64,000 nucleotides of DNA, from contig JAHLKG010000003.1 in assembly GCA_025526995.1 (NCBI GenBank), positions 992,001 through 1,056,000 of the forward strand, in the 5' to 3' direction. A program made the position numbers and the translations under genes. The notes under the pieces are model-generated. The model saw only the letters and a program-made list of their open reading frames with translations, was not told the origin of the DNA and made no database searches. This stretch comes from Powellomyces hirtus (Eukaryota > Chytridiomycota > Chytridiomycetes > Spizellomycetales > Powellomycetaceae). This document shows positions 39,701 to 50,700 of the stretch, one piece after another; position 1 is the first letter of the stretch, and each line of letters starts with the position of its first letter.

Positions 39701-42700
39701 TATGGAGTCTTACAAATCATTCGTAGGCCTCTTTGATACATCCCAAGACCCACAGCATGGCCTAGCGGTAAAAGAAGTGCAGAAATCCAGGAACAAAGAA
39801 TTAAGGGAATTGTTTGCAACTGGATTTGGCATTCATCATGCAGGTAGTGCAAACCCTGTCCATCAAGACGTGTTCAAGCCCACTCATTTCTACCAGGAAT
39901 GTTGAGGTCCGACCGAACCATGACGGAGCGTCTCTTCGAAAAAGGTCTCATCAAGGTGCGTTGTCAGATTTTCCAAAGCCCGTCCTCAAAGCTCGAGCTA
40001 AAATGCTACCGGGCAGGTGTTGTGTTGTACCGCTACATTGGCTTGGGGTTAGTCTCCTGTTTGATTTGTGTAAAAACTCTTCTGGTTAGTAATCGGGCTG
40101 TAGGTGTCAACCTTCCGGCCTACGCGGTCATCATCAAAGGCACACAGGTGTATGATGCGAAAAAGGGTGGTTTCATCGATTTATCCATCCTTGACGTGCT
40201 TCAGATTTTTGGACGTGCCGGACGGTAAGTAAGACTGTACATTCATTTTCAAGGAACATATAACATATTCTATTCACAGACCGCAGTACGAAGACCGCGG
40301 AGTTGGCTATATCCTAACGTCTCACGACAAGCTTAGTCATTATGTGTCCTCCATGACCCAGCAGCACCCAATTGAGAGTCGTTTCGCTGAGAATCTTACC
40401 GACAACCTGAACGCGGAGATCTCCCTGGGCACCGTCACAAACGTCGAAGAGGGTGTTCGATGGCTTTCCTACACCTATCTCTATGCCCGTATGATGAAGA
40501 ATCCGTTCCAGTATGGACTCAACTGGAGTGAAGTACAAGAGGATCCAACACTCGCAAAGCGCCGTCGCGACCTGATTGAATCTGCGGCAAAAGTGCTCAG
40601 CAAAGCACAAATGATTCAGTTTGACGAAACACTTGGCTATCTTGTGCCGAAAGATCTGGGAAGAACCTCCAGCAGTTTCTATATTCAAACTGCCAGTGTG
40701 GAAATTTTCAACGCCATGATGCGACCACGGATGACTGAGGCCGACGTGTTGGGCATGTTGAGCATGAGTACAGAATTTGAAAACATCAAAGTGCGTGAAG
40801 AAGAGGTTCAGGAATTGAAGGGACTAGAAGAGGCTTGTGTCTGTGCCGTGAAGGTATTGGTCTTCCTTTCTATTTTTTGCCTTCAAGTGCATTGGGCAAA
40901 GGCTTACCTCATCGGGACTATTCAGGGCGGCACCGACACGAACTATGGCAAAACCAATATTTTATTGCAAAGCTATATTCTGCGTGCGCACATTGAAGAC
41001 TTTGCTTTAGTGTCAGATACCGCATATGTCGCTCAAAACGGGTCCCGTATACTGCGAGCACTTTTCCAGATTGCGCTAAGCCGCAACTGGGGACCGGTTT
41101 CATCCGTGATCCTGTCGATCTGCAAATCTGTTGATAAGCGCATGTGGTCTTTTGAACACCCTTTGGGCCAATTTGATTTATCGCCAGAAATTCTGCGGAA
41201 GTTGGAGCATGCTCCAAGACAGTTGACCATGGAGGATTTGAGGGAGATGGATGGCACAGAGGTTGGGCAGCTTATCCGGCATCAGAAAATGGGACCGGTC
41301 GTCATCAGATGCGCCGAACAGTTCCCATCGCTGATTCTGGACGCGACGATTGCGCCTATCACTCGTACAGTTTTACGCATAACCCTCTCAATCACTCCCG
41401 ATTTCGTATGGAACGATCGTGTACATGGCACCATGGAGCCTTGGTGGATCTGGGTCGAGGACTCAGAACATACTGAGATTTTGTACAGCGAATACTTCTT
41501 GCTGCACAAGCGTCAACAAGACCAAGAGCAAAAGATTGGTTTCACCATCCCGATCCCGACAACTGCGTCGACAGTGGACGAATTGCCACCTCAAATATTC
41601 ATCCGTGCTGTCTCCGACAAATGGATAGGAGCGGACGTCATCATCCCCGTGTCATTCAAACACTTGATCCTGCCAGCGCTCAACCGAGCACCGCATACAG
41701 ATCTGCTGGACCTCCAACCGCTCCCTGTTTCCGCGCTTCAAGACCCGGTGCTAGAGGACATTTGTCTCAAGCGCTTCGAGTACTTCAACCCTGTCCAGAC
41801 TCAGATCTTCCACACGCTGTACAAGACAACGCTTAATGTTCTTGTCGGCGCCCCCACCGGATCTGGCAAGACCGTCGCTGCTGAATTAGCTCTTTGGGCC
41901 GCCTTCCGCGATCAGTCCAAGTCGAAGGTTGTTTACATCGCGCCACTCAAGGCGCTTGTCCGAGAGCGGGTCCAGGATTGGCGCTCACGACTGACATCTG
42001 CTATGGGCCGCAGTCTGGTGGAACTAACTGGTGACGTCACACCTGATTTGCGCACCATACAAAGTGCGGATATTATCATCACTACTCCTGAGAAATGGGA
42101 TGGAATTAGTCGAAGCTGGCAGACCAGGAAGTACGTCACGGATGTCTCTTTGGTCATCATCGACGAAATACATCTTCTTGGCGGAGATCGTGGGCCAATT
42201 CTGGAAGTCATCGTGTCACGTATGAACTACATATCCGCCCAAACTGGCAAGAAGATCCGTGTTGTAGGACTCAGCACTGCACTAGCTAATGCGAACGACC
42301 TCGGCGACTGGCTCGGGATCAACGATGTCGGACTTTTTAATTTCAGGCATTCTGTTCGACCAGTCCCGTTGGAGATTTACATCGACGGCTTTGCCGGAAA
42401 ACATTGTAAGTCTGTCTGGAAGTAGGGCTTTGTTTAACAGCATAACTCACGCATGTCGTATTAGATTGCCCACGTATGATGTCGATGAACAAGCCTACTT
42501 ATACAGCAATCTTAACGCATTCACCGAAAAAGCCTGTCATTGTCTTCGTTTCCTCACGTCGTCAGACGCGGCTCACCGCGTTGGATTTGATCTCACTATG
42601 CGGCGCGGATGAGAACCCGCGGCGTTTCTTGCATATGCCTGAGGAGGACCTGGATGTATTGGTTTCGCAAGTGAAAGATCAATCACTGAAGTTGGCCCTT

Positions 42701-44532
42701 GGGTTTGGCATTGGACTTCATCATGCAGGCCTGGTTGAAACCGACAGGAAGATCTCAGAAGAGCTCTTTGTCAACGGCAAGATCCAAATTCTCATTGCTA
42801 CCAGTACGCTTGCCTGGGGAGTCAATTATCCTGCCCACCTCGTAGTCATCAAAGGAACAGAATTTTACGACGCGAAGGTTCGAGGTTACGTTGATTTCCA
42901 AATCACGGATGTCCTTCAGATGATGGGACGCGCTGGCAGACCGCAGTTCGACGATTCAGGGGTCGCCCGTATCTTGGTGCATGATGTCAAGAAAAACTTT
43001 TACAAAAAGTTTTTGCACGAACCGTTCCCCGTTGAAAGTAGTCTTCACACCTGCCTGCATGATCATATGTGTGCTGAGGTGGTCAGTGGGACGATAAGAA
43101 GCAAGCAGGATGCGATGGACTACTTGACATGGACCTACTTATACCGACGTCTCCAGATGGTACGTTAAAAAACAAGATTCATATATCGAGTTCGATCTGA
43201 TCATAAGAAACTTTGTTCTTTCTACAGAACCCAACCTTCTATGGCGTCGAAGACCCGTCCCCCGAGGGAGTAAGCACTTACATGTCCAATATTGTAGAAG
43301 ACACACTTCACGCTTTGCACGATGCATCGTGTGTGCACATCGATGGCGAGGTCAACGTCGAACCTACTACATACGGGAAGATTGCGTCATACTATTATCT
43401 TCACTACTCTACCATTCGCACACTCACTTCAAGACTGGGACCAGGTTATCGAGCGCCAACGGGGATGTCTGCAGACGGAAGGAAGGACGCTGACCACGCC
43501 GATTTCCCCGAACTACTCCGAATCCTATGCGATGTTTCGGAGTACGATGAATTGCCAGTCCGACACAACGAGGATAAGATGAACGCTGACCTGGAAAAGT
43601 CTCTTCCCGTTCCAATCAGCGCTAACGAGACACTCAAAGGTTCGCCATCCTTCGGGTCAAACCCTGCCAAACATTATGATTACGACGATCCCCACGCGAA
43701 GGCATTCTTGTTGATGCAAGGACATCTAAGTAGGCTCGGTACTATGCCGTGCGCGGACTTTTTCACGGATACGGTATCCGTACTCGACCAGTCTATCCGG
43801 GTGATGCAAGCCATGGTCGACATTGCAGCCGAGAACGGATATCTTTCCACCTGTCTAGGCATAATGCACATGATGCAGTGCATCAAGCAAGCACTATGGC
43901 CGTCAGCATCAAATCTCCTTGCGCTGCCCCATCTGGATATGAGTATCATCTCAACATTGCGACACAGAGGGCAGGCAGTAACCTCCGCCACAGAGCTCAC
44001 GCGTTTGCCGAGCCGCGAGGTAGACGACATTTTCAAAAAAGCAGGCTTGCCCTCCGCTCACAGGGAAGACATTAGAAGAGTCATTGGGACCATGCCTCTG
44101 ATCGAAATGAAATGCATCGTGGAAGGAGCCATTGAAAAGGTCCCAGGACTTTGGGGTGTGGATAGAGGCGAAGAATATGTGGTGCGCGTTGAAATTTCTC
44201 GGAGAAGACCCTTTGGGGACAAGGCAAAGGAACAGGACCAACTGCGAGTCTATTCGCCCAAATTCCCTAAGCCACAATATGAAGCGTGGTGGGTGGTTTT
44301 GGGCGACGATGCTGAAGACGAGGTGGTTGCTCTCAAACGAGTCGCCACTCCTGGCCGTGAGCGAAAAGATCGACAGATAAACGGAGGACGAAACGGTACT
44401 TCGCGAATGGCCACTGCGTTGAAATTCGTCGCACCCAACGAACCGGGAGAGGTTGAGCTTCGGTTGCGACTCGTATCTGATGCCTACATTGGTTTTGACG
44501 ACAGCTCGAAACTGCGTCTGCTGGTCAAATGA
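36776..44532 (+). CDS. SLH1: ASCC3/Slh1 double-cassette Ski2-like RNA helicase
   Basis: ASCC3/Slh1 is the helicase of the ribosome-quality-control trigger (RQT/ASC-1) complex, which splits stalled, collided ribosomes; the animal protein also acts in alkylation repair. A helical N-terminus (from ATG 36776; [16 protein letters not shown] near 37640) precedes cassette 1: [27 protein letters not shown] split by an intron (38591-38664), DEVHLL (39138), [23 protein letters not shown] Sec63 domain follows (about 40280-41550). Cassette 2: GAPTGSGKT (about 41850), DEIHLL (about 42160), [27 protein letters not shown], then a second Sec63 domain to the stop. Cassette sequences match ASCC3 more closely than Brr2. 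Multiple short introns are needed; the start and N-terminal exons (36776-37800) are least certain. An in-frame TGA at 39675-39677 needs a very short intron or another explanation (see findings). Confidence 0.9.
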
Positions 44533-44935
44533 TGATCGCCTTCCCAGTCTACAACAAATGACTGTTATCGTTCCCTGCTAGATATGGTCAACTGGGGTTG
44601 CTGCAACCAGGGCCTTTATTGCCAAAGAGCTTTTGATTGAGCTGTGAGTCTACAGATAGAAAAATACATCTCTAAATGCTTGGTAAAAGGTCTGCTCTTG
44701 CATAGCATCCAGCGCTTCAGAGAAAGAATCCATATCTGTTGTGCAAACCAGATTATACAATTCAGAGACAAGTTGTTGATATTCTTTTTTAAATTCATAC
44801 ATATACGATGGAATAAGGTTTCCACCCAAGTTGTTGGATTGTTGTTTTGATCATTGGCAAAAACTTACTGTAGTACCAAAGCTACAATGTTCTAAAGAAC
44901 ACTCAAAGCATATCAACCTATGCCTGAGACTGCTC
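44533..44935. other. Gene/transposon boundary
   Basis: AT-rich sequence marking the switch from host genes to the transposon nest. It contains the short coding-like remnant at 44650-44802 and nothing else recognised. Confidence 0.5.
44650..44802 (-). pseudogene. Short coding remnant, possibly transposon-derived
   Basis: A 50-codon frame on the minus strand reads like helical protein (YEFKKEYQQLVSELYN, then SFSEALDAMQEQTFYQAF) and ends at TAG 44650-44652. It is truncated upstream. Amino-acid composition suggests a genuine coding relic, perhaps of a DNA-transposon transposase, but no family was recognised. Confidence 0.3.
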
Positions 44936-45307
44936 TTGAAGATATTGCAGGTATTGGCGTTTCCAGTACTTTATCAGAAATGCAGAGGATTGGCCAAATT
45001 TGAGTTACACTGCTTGTATGGCCTTCGCAAAGGGGTTACAGAGCTCTTCTGTGATGTAGATGATGGTGTAATGTTGTCAAATGCATGGAGATATATGTAT
45101 AGGAATATATATTTTATGTCTCCAAGTCTTATTGGTAATTTCTCGCTTGTCAAGCAAACTTATCTACTTTTTTTTCAATCACGTGATCACACATGATCAC
45201 AATTCAGCGCTTAGCATTACCGGTATAACTTTCACATGTTCTGATCAAAGATTCCAAGTTAGGGTCTAATGTAAGGACTAGCGTTGAGTACGCAAAGCTC
45301 AACATTC
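44936..45307 (-). repeat. Diverged solo/truncated LTR of the E3 family
   Basis: Read on the minus strand, this segment aligns along its length with the E3 LTRs (58011-58376, 62680-63044): shared blocks include the GTTGAGTACGCAAAG end, ACCGGTA, the GATCAC-rich motif, AGAAGAGCTCTGTAACC and AAGTACTGGAAACGCC. Its outer TATTG end is missing where it meets the E2 LTR at 45308. The left edge is approximate. Confidence 0.75.
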
Positions 45308-45571
45308 TGTTGAGATTGGAGTTGTGAGATAAACCTGTTAAATCAACAGCGCTCCAAGACTCCACGCCACTTCTGCTGTGCACTCTATAATCCATTTAAC
45401 CGCGTATGCTTAAAGCGCTTGCACAGCCACTTTTCTTCTTTTTAGCGTAGATCTTCTTTCACTCTCTCGTTTAGACTTAACAACAACACAATACAAAGTA
45501 CCACTGTCATTGAGAGTGTCGAGCTAGCTTCCCTCTGTTGTACTACACCTTAACCGGACCTGTGCACAACA
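45308..45571 (+). repeat. E2 5' LTR (264 bp)
   Basis: Begins TGTTGAGATTGG and ends GTGCACAACA, directly followed by the PBS. Homologous to 56860-57118 and 57688-57950. Confidence 0.88.
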
Positions 45572-45585
45572 GGTTATGAGCCCTG
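45572..45585 (+). other. E2 primer-binding site
   Basis: GGTTATGAGCCCTG directly abuts the LTR. The first 12 bases are the reverse complement of GGGCTCATAACC, the anticodon arm of initiator tRNA-Met, which implies priming by an internally cut (half) tRNA as in Drosophila copia. Confidence 0.8.
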
Positions 45586-45649
45586 ATAGCCCGCTCAACG
45601 CTTAAGACCAACAGCAATCCTGTATCCTTCTTCTCGTTGTTCAATACTC

Positions 45650-46474
45650 CCCATTTGGACTAGGTCTGGAAGAAACACTGCTCCTGCGCCAACGCAGGAG
45701 TCTGCAGATGAGGGTCCTCACGGTGAGGACGACAAGGGTCGAGCAGCTCGACCCGATGCCAAGGTCATCACTAAGGAGTATTTGGAGAAGGCGCTGTTGG
45801 AATCCCAACGGATTATTGCCAAAATGCAGGAACGCATGCTGCTGGAATCGCAGCAACTTGCCGCCAAGTCACAAACGATGTCTCAGCACCTTGCAGCTGA
45901 ATCCCAACGAGAGATGATGGAAAAGATGATTTCCACTTTTGCACAAATGCAGATGCAGACGGCTGCCGCTGCAAACTCTCAGGCCTTCCTAGAAAACTGC
46001 CCACGCTCTCGTTCATCAGAGAATTCTTCTCCCATGTTGTCATCAATGAACCCCGTCGCAAAGGAGCTTCTTAAGTGGGTTCCCAACTTCAACGGCGATA
46101 TGAGTAGTTCGCAACTGCTTCTCTAATTCATTACAAAACTGGACGGCTTCTTTGAGGTTGCATACCTCCTGCCGCTTCTCGAAACAAAGATGGCAGTGAG
46201 GAAACTCACATCTACTGCTCACATCTGGTGAAGGACTCAGGAAAGCCAGGGGACTGCTCCTCAAACGTGGAACCTTCTCATAACAACACTACGCCTGAGG
46301 TTCACACCACCAGCATTCAGTTCAATGATCCGTGATAAACTGGATGATCTCTCGCAAGCCACGTCAGTTATTGCATACAACAATGCATTCAACAAGCTTG
46401 TCATGCAGATCCCTGACATGAACAAAGGAGAGATCAAGCACTGCTATCTCAAAGGACTCAAATGTCCTATGTAA
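45650..46474 (+). pseudogene. E2 gag remnant
   Basis: Coding-like sequence with a Glu/Gln-rich coiled coil (KALLESQRIIAKMQERMLLE) followed by a Copia-type capsid region (WVPNFNGD ... KLDGFFEVAYLL ... NAFNKLVMQIPDMNKGE). In-frame stops occur at 46124 (TAA) and about 46229 (TGA); both fit single C:G to T:A changes. No convincing ATG remains. Confidence 0.7.
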
Positions 46475-46741
46475 TGAGGCATGGCTCGCCATCCTAAGCT
46501 TAGACACGCGTCGGGAAGGGCTCCGCGCGAGATGGATGCTAGCGTCAGCATCCCAAAGGGTACTAGACCTCAGGGATGGCCACGGATGGCCATCACGTGA
46601 CCAGGACTGCCTCGCGGTCCAGAAGAAAAGTAGGAATACTCTGACTAGGGCGTATTCAAGATTTTGGAGACCTCACAGTAGAATTAGAGATAGGGAATTT
46701 CCGAATAGAAGACTAGACTCTGGCAACGGACCTAGTATTAT
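46475..46741. other. Unassigned segment inside E2 gag
   Basis: About 267 bp between the last gag-like codon of E2 and the E1 LTR. It matches neither gag nor any LTR in the window and may be an extra insertion or rearranged sequence. Its last 5 bp (ATTAT, 46737-46741) are the E1 target duplication. Confidence 0.4.
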
Positions 46742-46982
46742 TGTTGGTCTGAGAGTATCTGGGTAGATAGTTGAGGAAGCTTTCAGGGTAGTTGACTGAG
46801 CAAAACAATGAAGTAACTTAATCTCACTCGATTAGAGAAAAAGAGAAAAGTCCCACCCAATATACTAAGCATGGAAGGAAAACTACTTATATCGGAGTTA
46901 ATCACGTGGTTGCACATGATCGCGTGATACGCCCTGCGATGGTGCAGTTGTGACTCGATGACAGAGTCTGTACACGCTAACA
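46742..46982 (-). repeat. E1 3' LTR (241 bp)
   Basis: On the plus strand starts TGTTGGTCTGAG and ends CGCTAACA. Compared with the other LTR, one of the two CACGTG motifs is CACATG here. Confidence 0.95.
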
Positions 46983-47097
46983 CCCCCACTCAGACCTGTC
47001 AGTCTGGCAGTGAGAGAGTTGCTCTAGCTACGTTAACTACACACACCCACGCACACACCCCACACCCCCATTTATTACATTTCTAAGAATATGAGGA

Positions 47098-47784
47098 ATG
47101 GCTAGGGTACGTCTATGAGATCCGCGCAAATGAGGCGTAAGCTTTAACTATGTGCCGGTGTAGTTGTCAGGTTCGGGCAAAGCGAAGCAAACGGCAAGAA
47201 AAACGGGACCGCCGGCAGCTGCTCCTGCGGCGACCACAGCTCCGGCTGTGCCGTCGGCACTGGTGCCCTCTGCGCCAGTGGGAGGCGCACCCGCTGCAGG
47301 GTTGTCCCAAGCGGAGATTCAAACGATGTCGGCGGCGTATGCCCAACGGTTCCACCGCAAGGACCGTCAATTGGTCCTGGAACGCCATATCGAGCAAGCA
47401 AAAGACCGGGTGAAGGACCGGTCGAGGTCTGGTACGCCGCTGGGTCGCGCACGGGCGACCAGGATGCTGGATGGGCTGAGATGTGTGCTAGAGGACCGGC
47501 GGAGTCGGAAGACGGCTGTTGGGAAGGGCAAGGGTAAAGCCCAGGCGAAGAAGAAGACTGCGGACAAGAAGTCTGCAGCGGAGGTGAAGAGGATGTGGGA
47601 CATCCTGGAGCGGGAGGCTCCATATAATGATGAGGAAGAGGGGGAGGAGGGGGAATCCGAGGAGTTGGAGGGATCCCCGATCTCTCCAAGCCGACGCTCA
47701 CCCCCAAGCGATGAGGATGATGGAGGAGGGGCAGGTCCATCCTCCTTGGGGGGTATGGCTTCGGGTTCCGCAATTGCGGTGTAG
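47098..47784 (+). CDS. Antisense accessory gene of E1 (basic/acidic low-complexity protein)
   Basis: Runs opposite to E1, starting 115 bp inside its 3' LTR. An ATG in good context (GGAATGG, 47098) encodes MAR, then a GTACGT donor (47107) and TAG acceptor (47161-47163) define a 57-nt intron that joins in phase to LSGSGKAKQTARKTG. Exon 2 (47164-47784) gives about 206 more residues: Ala/Pro-rich, then a helical basic stretch (AYAQRFHRKDRQLVLERHIE; RMLDGLRCVLEDRRSRKT), then Lys-rich, then acidic (EEEGEEGESEELEG) and a Ser/Gly tail. Composition looks like real nuclear-type protein, whereas the opposite frame here is a Pro/Ser/Leu-rich run typical of a shadow. No family was recognised; chromatin or nucleic-acid binding is a guess. 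Confidence 0.5.
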
Positions 47785-50700
47785 ATGCCAAGGTAAGCCC
47801 GCGTTGTGAGTAGTTCTCCTGACATTCAGCGAGTAACACTTGGGCTGGGTGTGCTTCCGTAGGTGCGCCCTCATTGCGTATTCTCTCATCAAATATATGA
47901 GTCCCATTCATAATCTTCAGGACAGTGTCTTTATGTTTGACGGTTGGGAAAGGCTTCGTAAAGATGTCCGCCAATTGATGCTCCGTATTGGTGTCGATAA
48001 TTTCGATAATTTGCTTTGTGAACGAATCTCGTATAGCGTGGTACCGAACGTCGATGTGTTTGGTGCGTTGGTTGATAGCCTTGGTTTGAATCAAGGCCCC
48101 GGCGCTCTGATTATCGACATGGAGAGGGACCGGTCGAGATTTGAAATCCGGTTGAGGTCCCAAAACGTCCGCCAAGAGTTGGCGTAGCCATTTGGCTTCG
48201 TTGTGGCCGGTACTGGCAGCTATGTACTCCGCTTCGGTTGTACTTTGTGCGGTGCACTTCTGCTTGCTGCTTTTCCACAGAACAGGAAACCCATTGTAAA
48301 GGGCCAAAATACCTGTAGTGGACGTCCGGTCGGTGAGGTCTCCTGCATAATCCGCATCCGTGAATACGCGTAGGCCACACGGATCATTTCTTTCGGATGT
48401 AAATTTGAGGGCATAATCGCGGGTACCCTTCAAATAGCGGAAAATGCGTTTAACATTGTTCCAGTCGGAGTTGGTAGGTGCGGCGACGCGGCGCGCAACG
48501 TAACCAACGGCAGTGGCGATATCCCATCGCCATGTGATGGAGGCCCAAGTGAGGACCCCCACTGCTTCCTGATACATTTTGAGATTCGTGAATGGTGTCA
48601 AATCCTCCGGTTGTTGGTTACGCGCTGACATGGCGTACGGGGTGGAGACAGGATGGCAGTCGCTCATGCTGAATTGTTCAAGAGCGTCGTCGATGTACTT
48701 GACATTTGAGATTTTGAGGGTACGAACAGGAGAGTCGAAGTCATATTTGTAAACAAGACCAAGGTGACTGGTTACCCGACCTTGTTCCGTAAACTTGAAC
48801 TTCGAATGTAGCTCCGTTTTGCTGTTTGCCAGAATCTTCGGATCCTTCGCTGCAATAAGCAGGTCGTCGACGAAGACGAGAATAAGAACCAGGTTGTCGT
48901 TCGACGGAGGTGTACGGTCGTCTGTTGCGTACTTGAAAAAAATACACGGGCATACAGAAACCATTTCGTAGCCGAGCTTTGACAGTGCAGTCTTCAAGGT
49001 CTCATACCAAAGAAGAGGTGATTGCTTCAGGCCGTAGAGAGCTTTCAGTAGCTTCAGGACCCAATCGCCTTTGGGGTGATCCGGATCTTTGAATCCCTCA
49101 AACTGCTCGATATAGATATCCTTATCAATATCACTGTTCAGGAAGGCGGTAACAGCATCCATACTGTGGATGTCCAGCCCGTGCTGGACACAATACGCCA
49201 AGAAGAGGCATAGCGCTGTGAATGGTAGCGTAGGTGAGTATGTATCACCAAAGTCGCGACTGGGTTGTTGAGAGAAGCCTTGAGCCACGGCTCTGGCTTT
49301 GAACTTGTTAAAGGTGCCATCGTGATTGACCTTTGTTCGAAGGACCCATGTTGTTCCGATCACGCGCTTGTTGCATGGACGCTTGGTGAGCTCCCATGTA
49401 CCGTTGTCAACTAGGGATTGGTACTCAATGCGTGCAGCCTTGAGAAATTCCTCCTTCTGAGGGGTTTTCATCGCTTGCTTCCATGTCATGGCGTCTTCGT
49501 TGATCGTTGCGTGAGTCCGCGCGTGGGCGGCGTATGCAGCGATGGGGTCATTTCGTCGTGTGCCGACATTGTACGCGGCAACTCGATTCTCCCAGTCATC
49601 CAGTGCGGTAGTATCGAGTAGTGAAAGTTGGGACTCCCAAGTAGGTTCTTGATATCCCTCCCACTTAACCAAGTATTCTTTCGTGTGCACCTTACTGCGG
49701 CGCTCGTCGATAATCTCCTCCACGGTGTATTCGACGTCATCCTCCTGACTCTCCTCATCTAGGAGATCAAGATGTGCTGGATCCTGCTGATATTTGGGTT
49801 CGAGTCCCAAGTCTTCTTTGAAGATCACGTCTTGTGACACTTCGACCTTGTCAGTAACAGGATCCCATACCAGATACCCCTTGGTACCTGTGGGTCGAGC
49901 ATAGCCTACCAAGTAAGCCTTCTTTGCTTGATTCCCCATTTTATCTCGTCTTTTGCTCGTTAGAACGGAATACGCCACGCAACCGATACGCCGGAGATGG
50001 GCAACATCAGGACGCCGGCCAAACAGTATTTCATGCGGCGTCTTCTTGTTGATGCGGTTGTATGTAAGGGAATAGATGTAACCAGCTGCTACCAGTAGAG
50101 CAGGCCAGAATCTTCGGGGTAGTTTCGTATCCACAAAGGTGGCGCGGACCCTGTCCAGCGCCGTGCGATGCCATCGTTTGGCAATCCCGTTTTGCTGACT
50201 CGAATAGGCCGCGGCCTTCTGATGAGTGATACCATTTTCCAATAGGTACTCTAGAACCTCGCCAAAGTATTCGGTGCCTCGATCCGTACGTAGAATCTTG
50301 ATTTGTCGGTCAGTCTGTTTCTCAATCCAAGCCTTGTAGATAAGAAACTTGTCGAGTATGACTGCCGAATCCTTTGAAGGAATAGGGAAAACAGTCACGT
50401 ATCTGGATGCGTGTTCAATGAACTCCAGCGAATAGCGTGATCCTTTGTAACCAGGGATGCGAAATGGTTCTTGTAGGTCTGAATGAATCAGCTCACAGAT
50501 CTCCCTGGTTTCAACGTTACCAAGGGAGAATGGAAGACGAGCGGCTTTTCCTAGCACGCAGGCTTCACAATCTTTGAAGTCGCTTAGATCCCCCACTACG
50601 GACCAACCGTCCGTAACCGATGCCATCTTCTCCAGGACGTGTTTGCCAACGTGTCCAAGACGAGCATGAGCGAGTGTAGGAGAGACTTCAACAGTGCATG

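Noticed and set aside
47144..47890. Proline-rich C-terminal extension of E1 pol after RNase H
   Set aside because: Composition (Pro/Ser/Leu runs) is what the complement of the Lys/Glu/Gly-rich antisense gene would give; no family resemblance.
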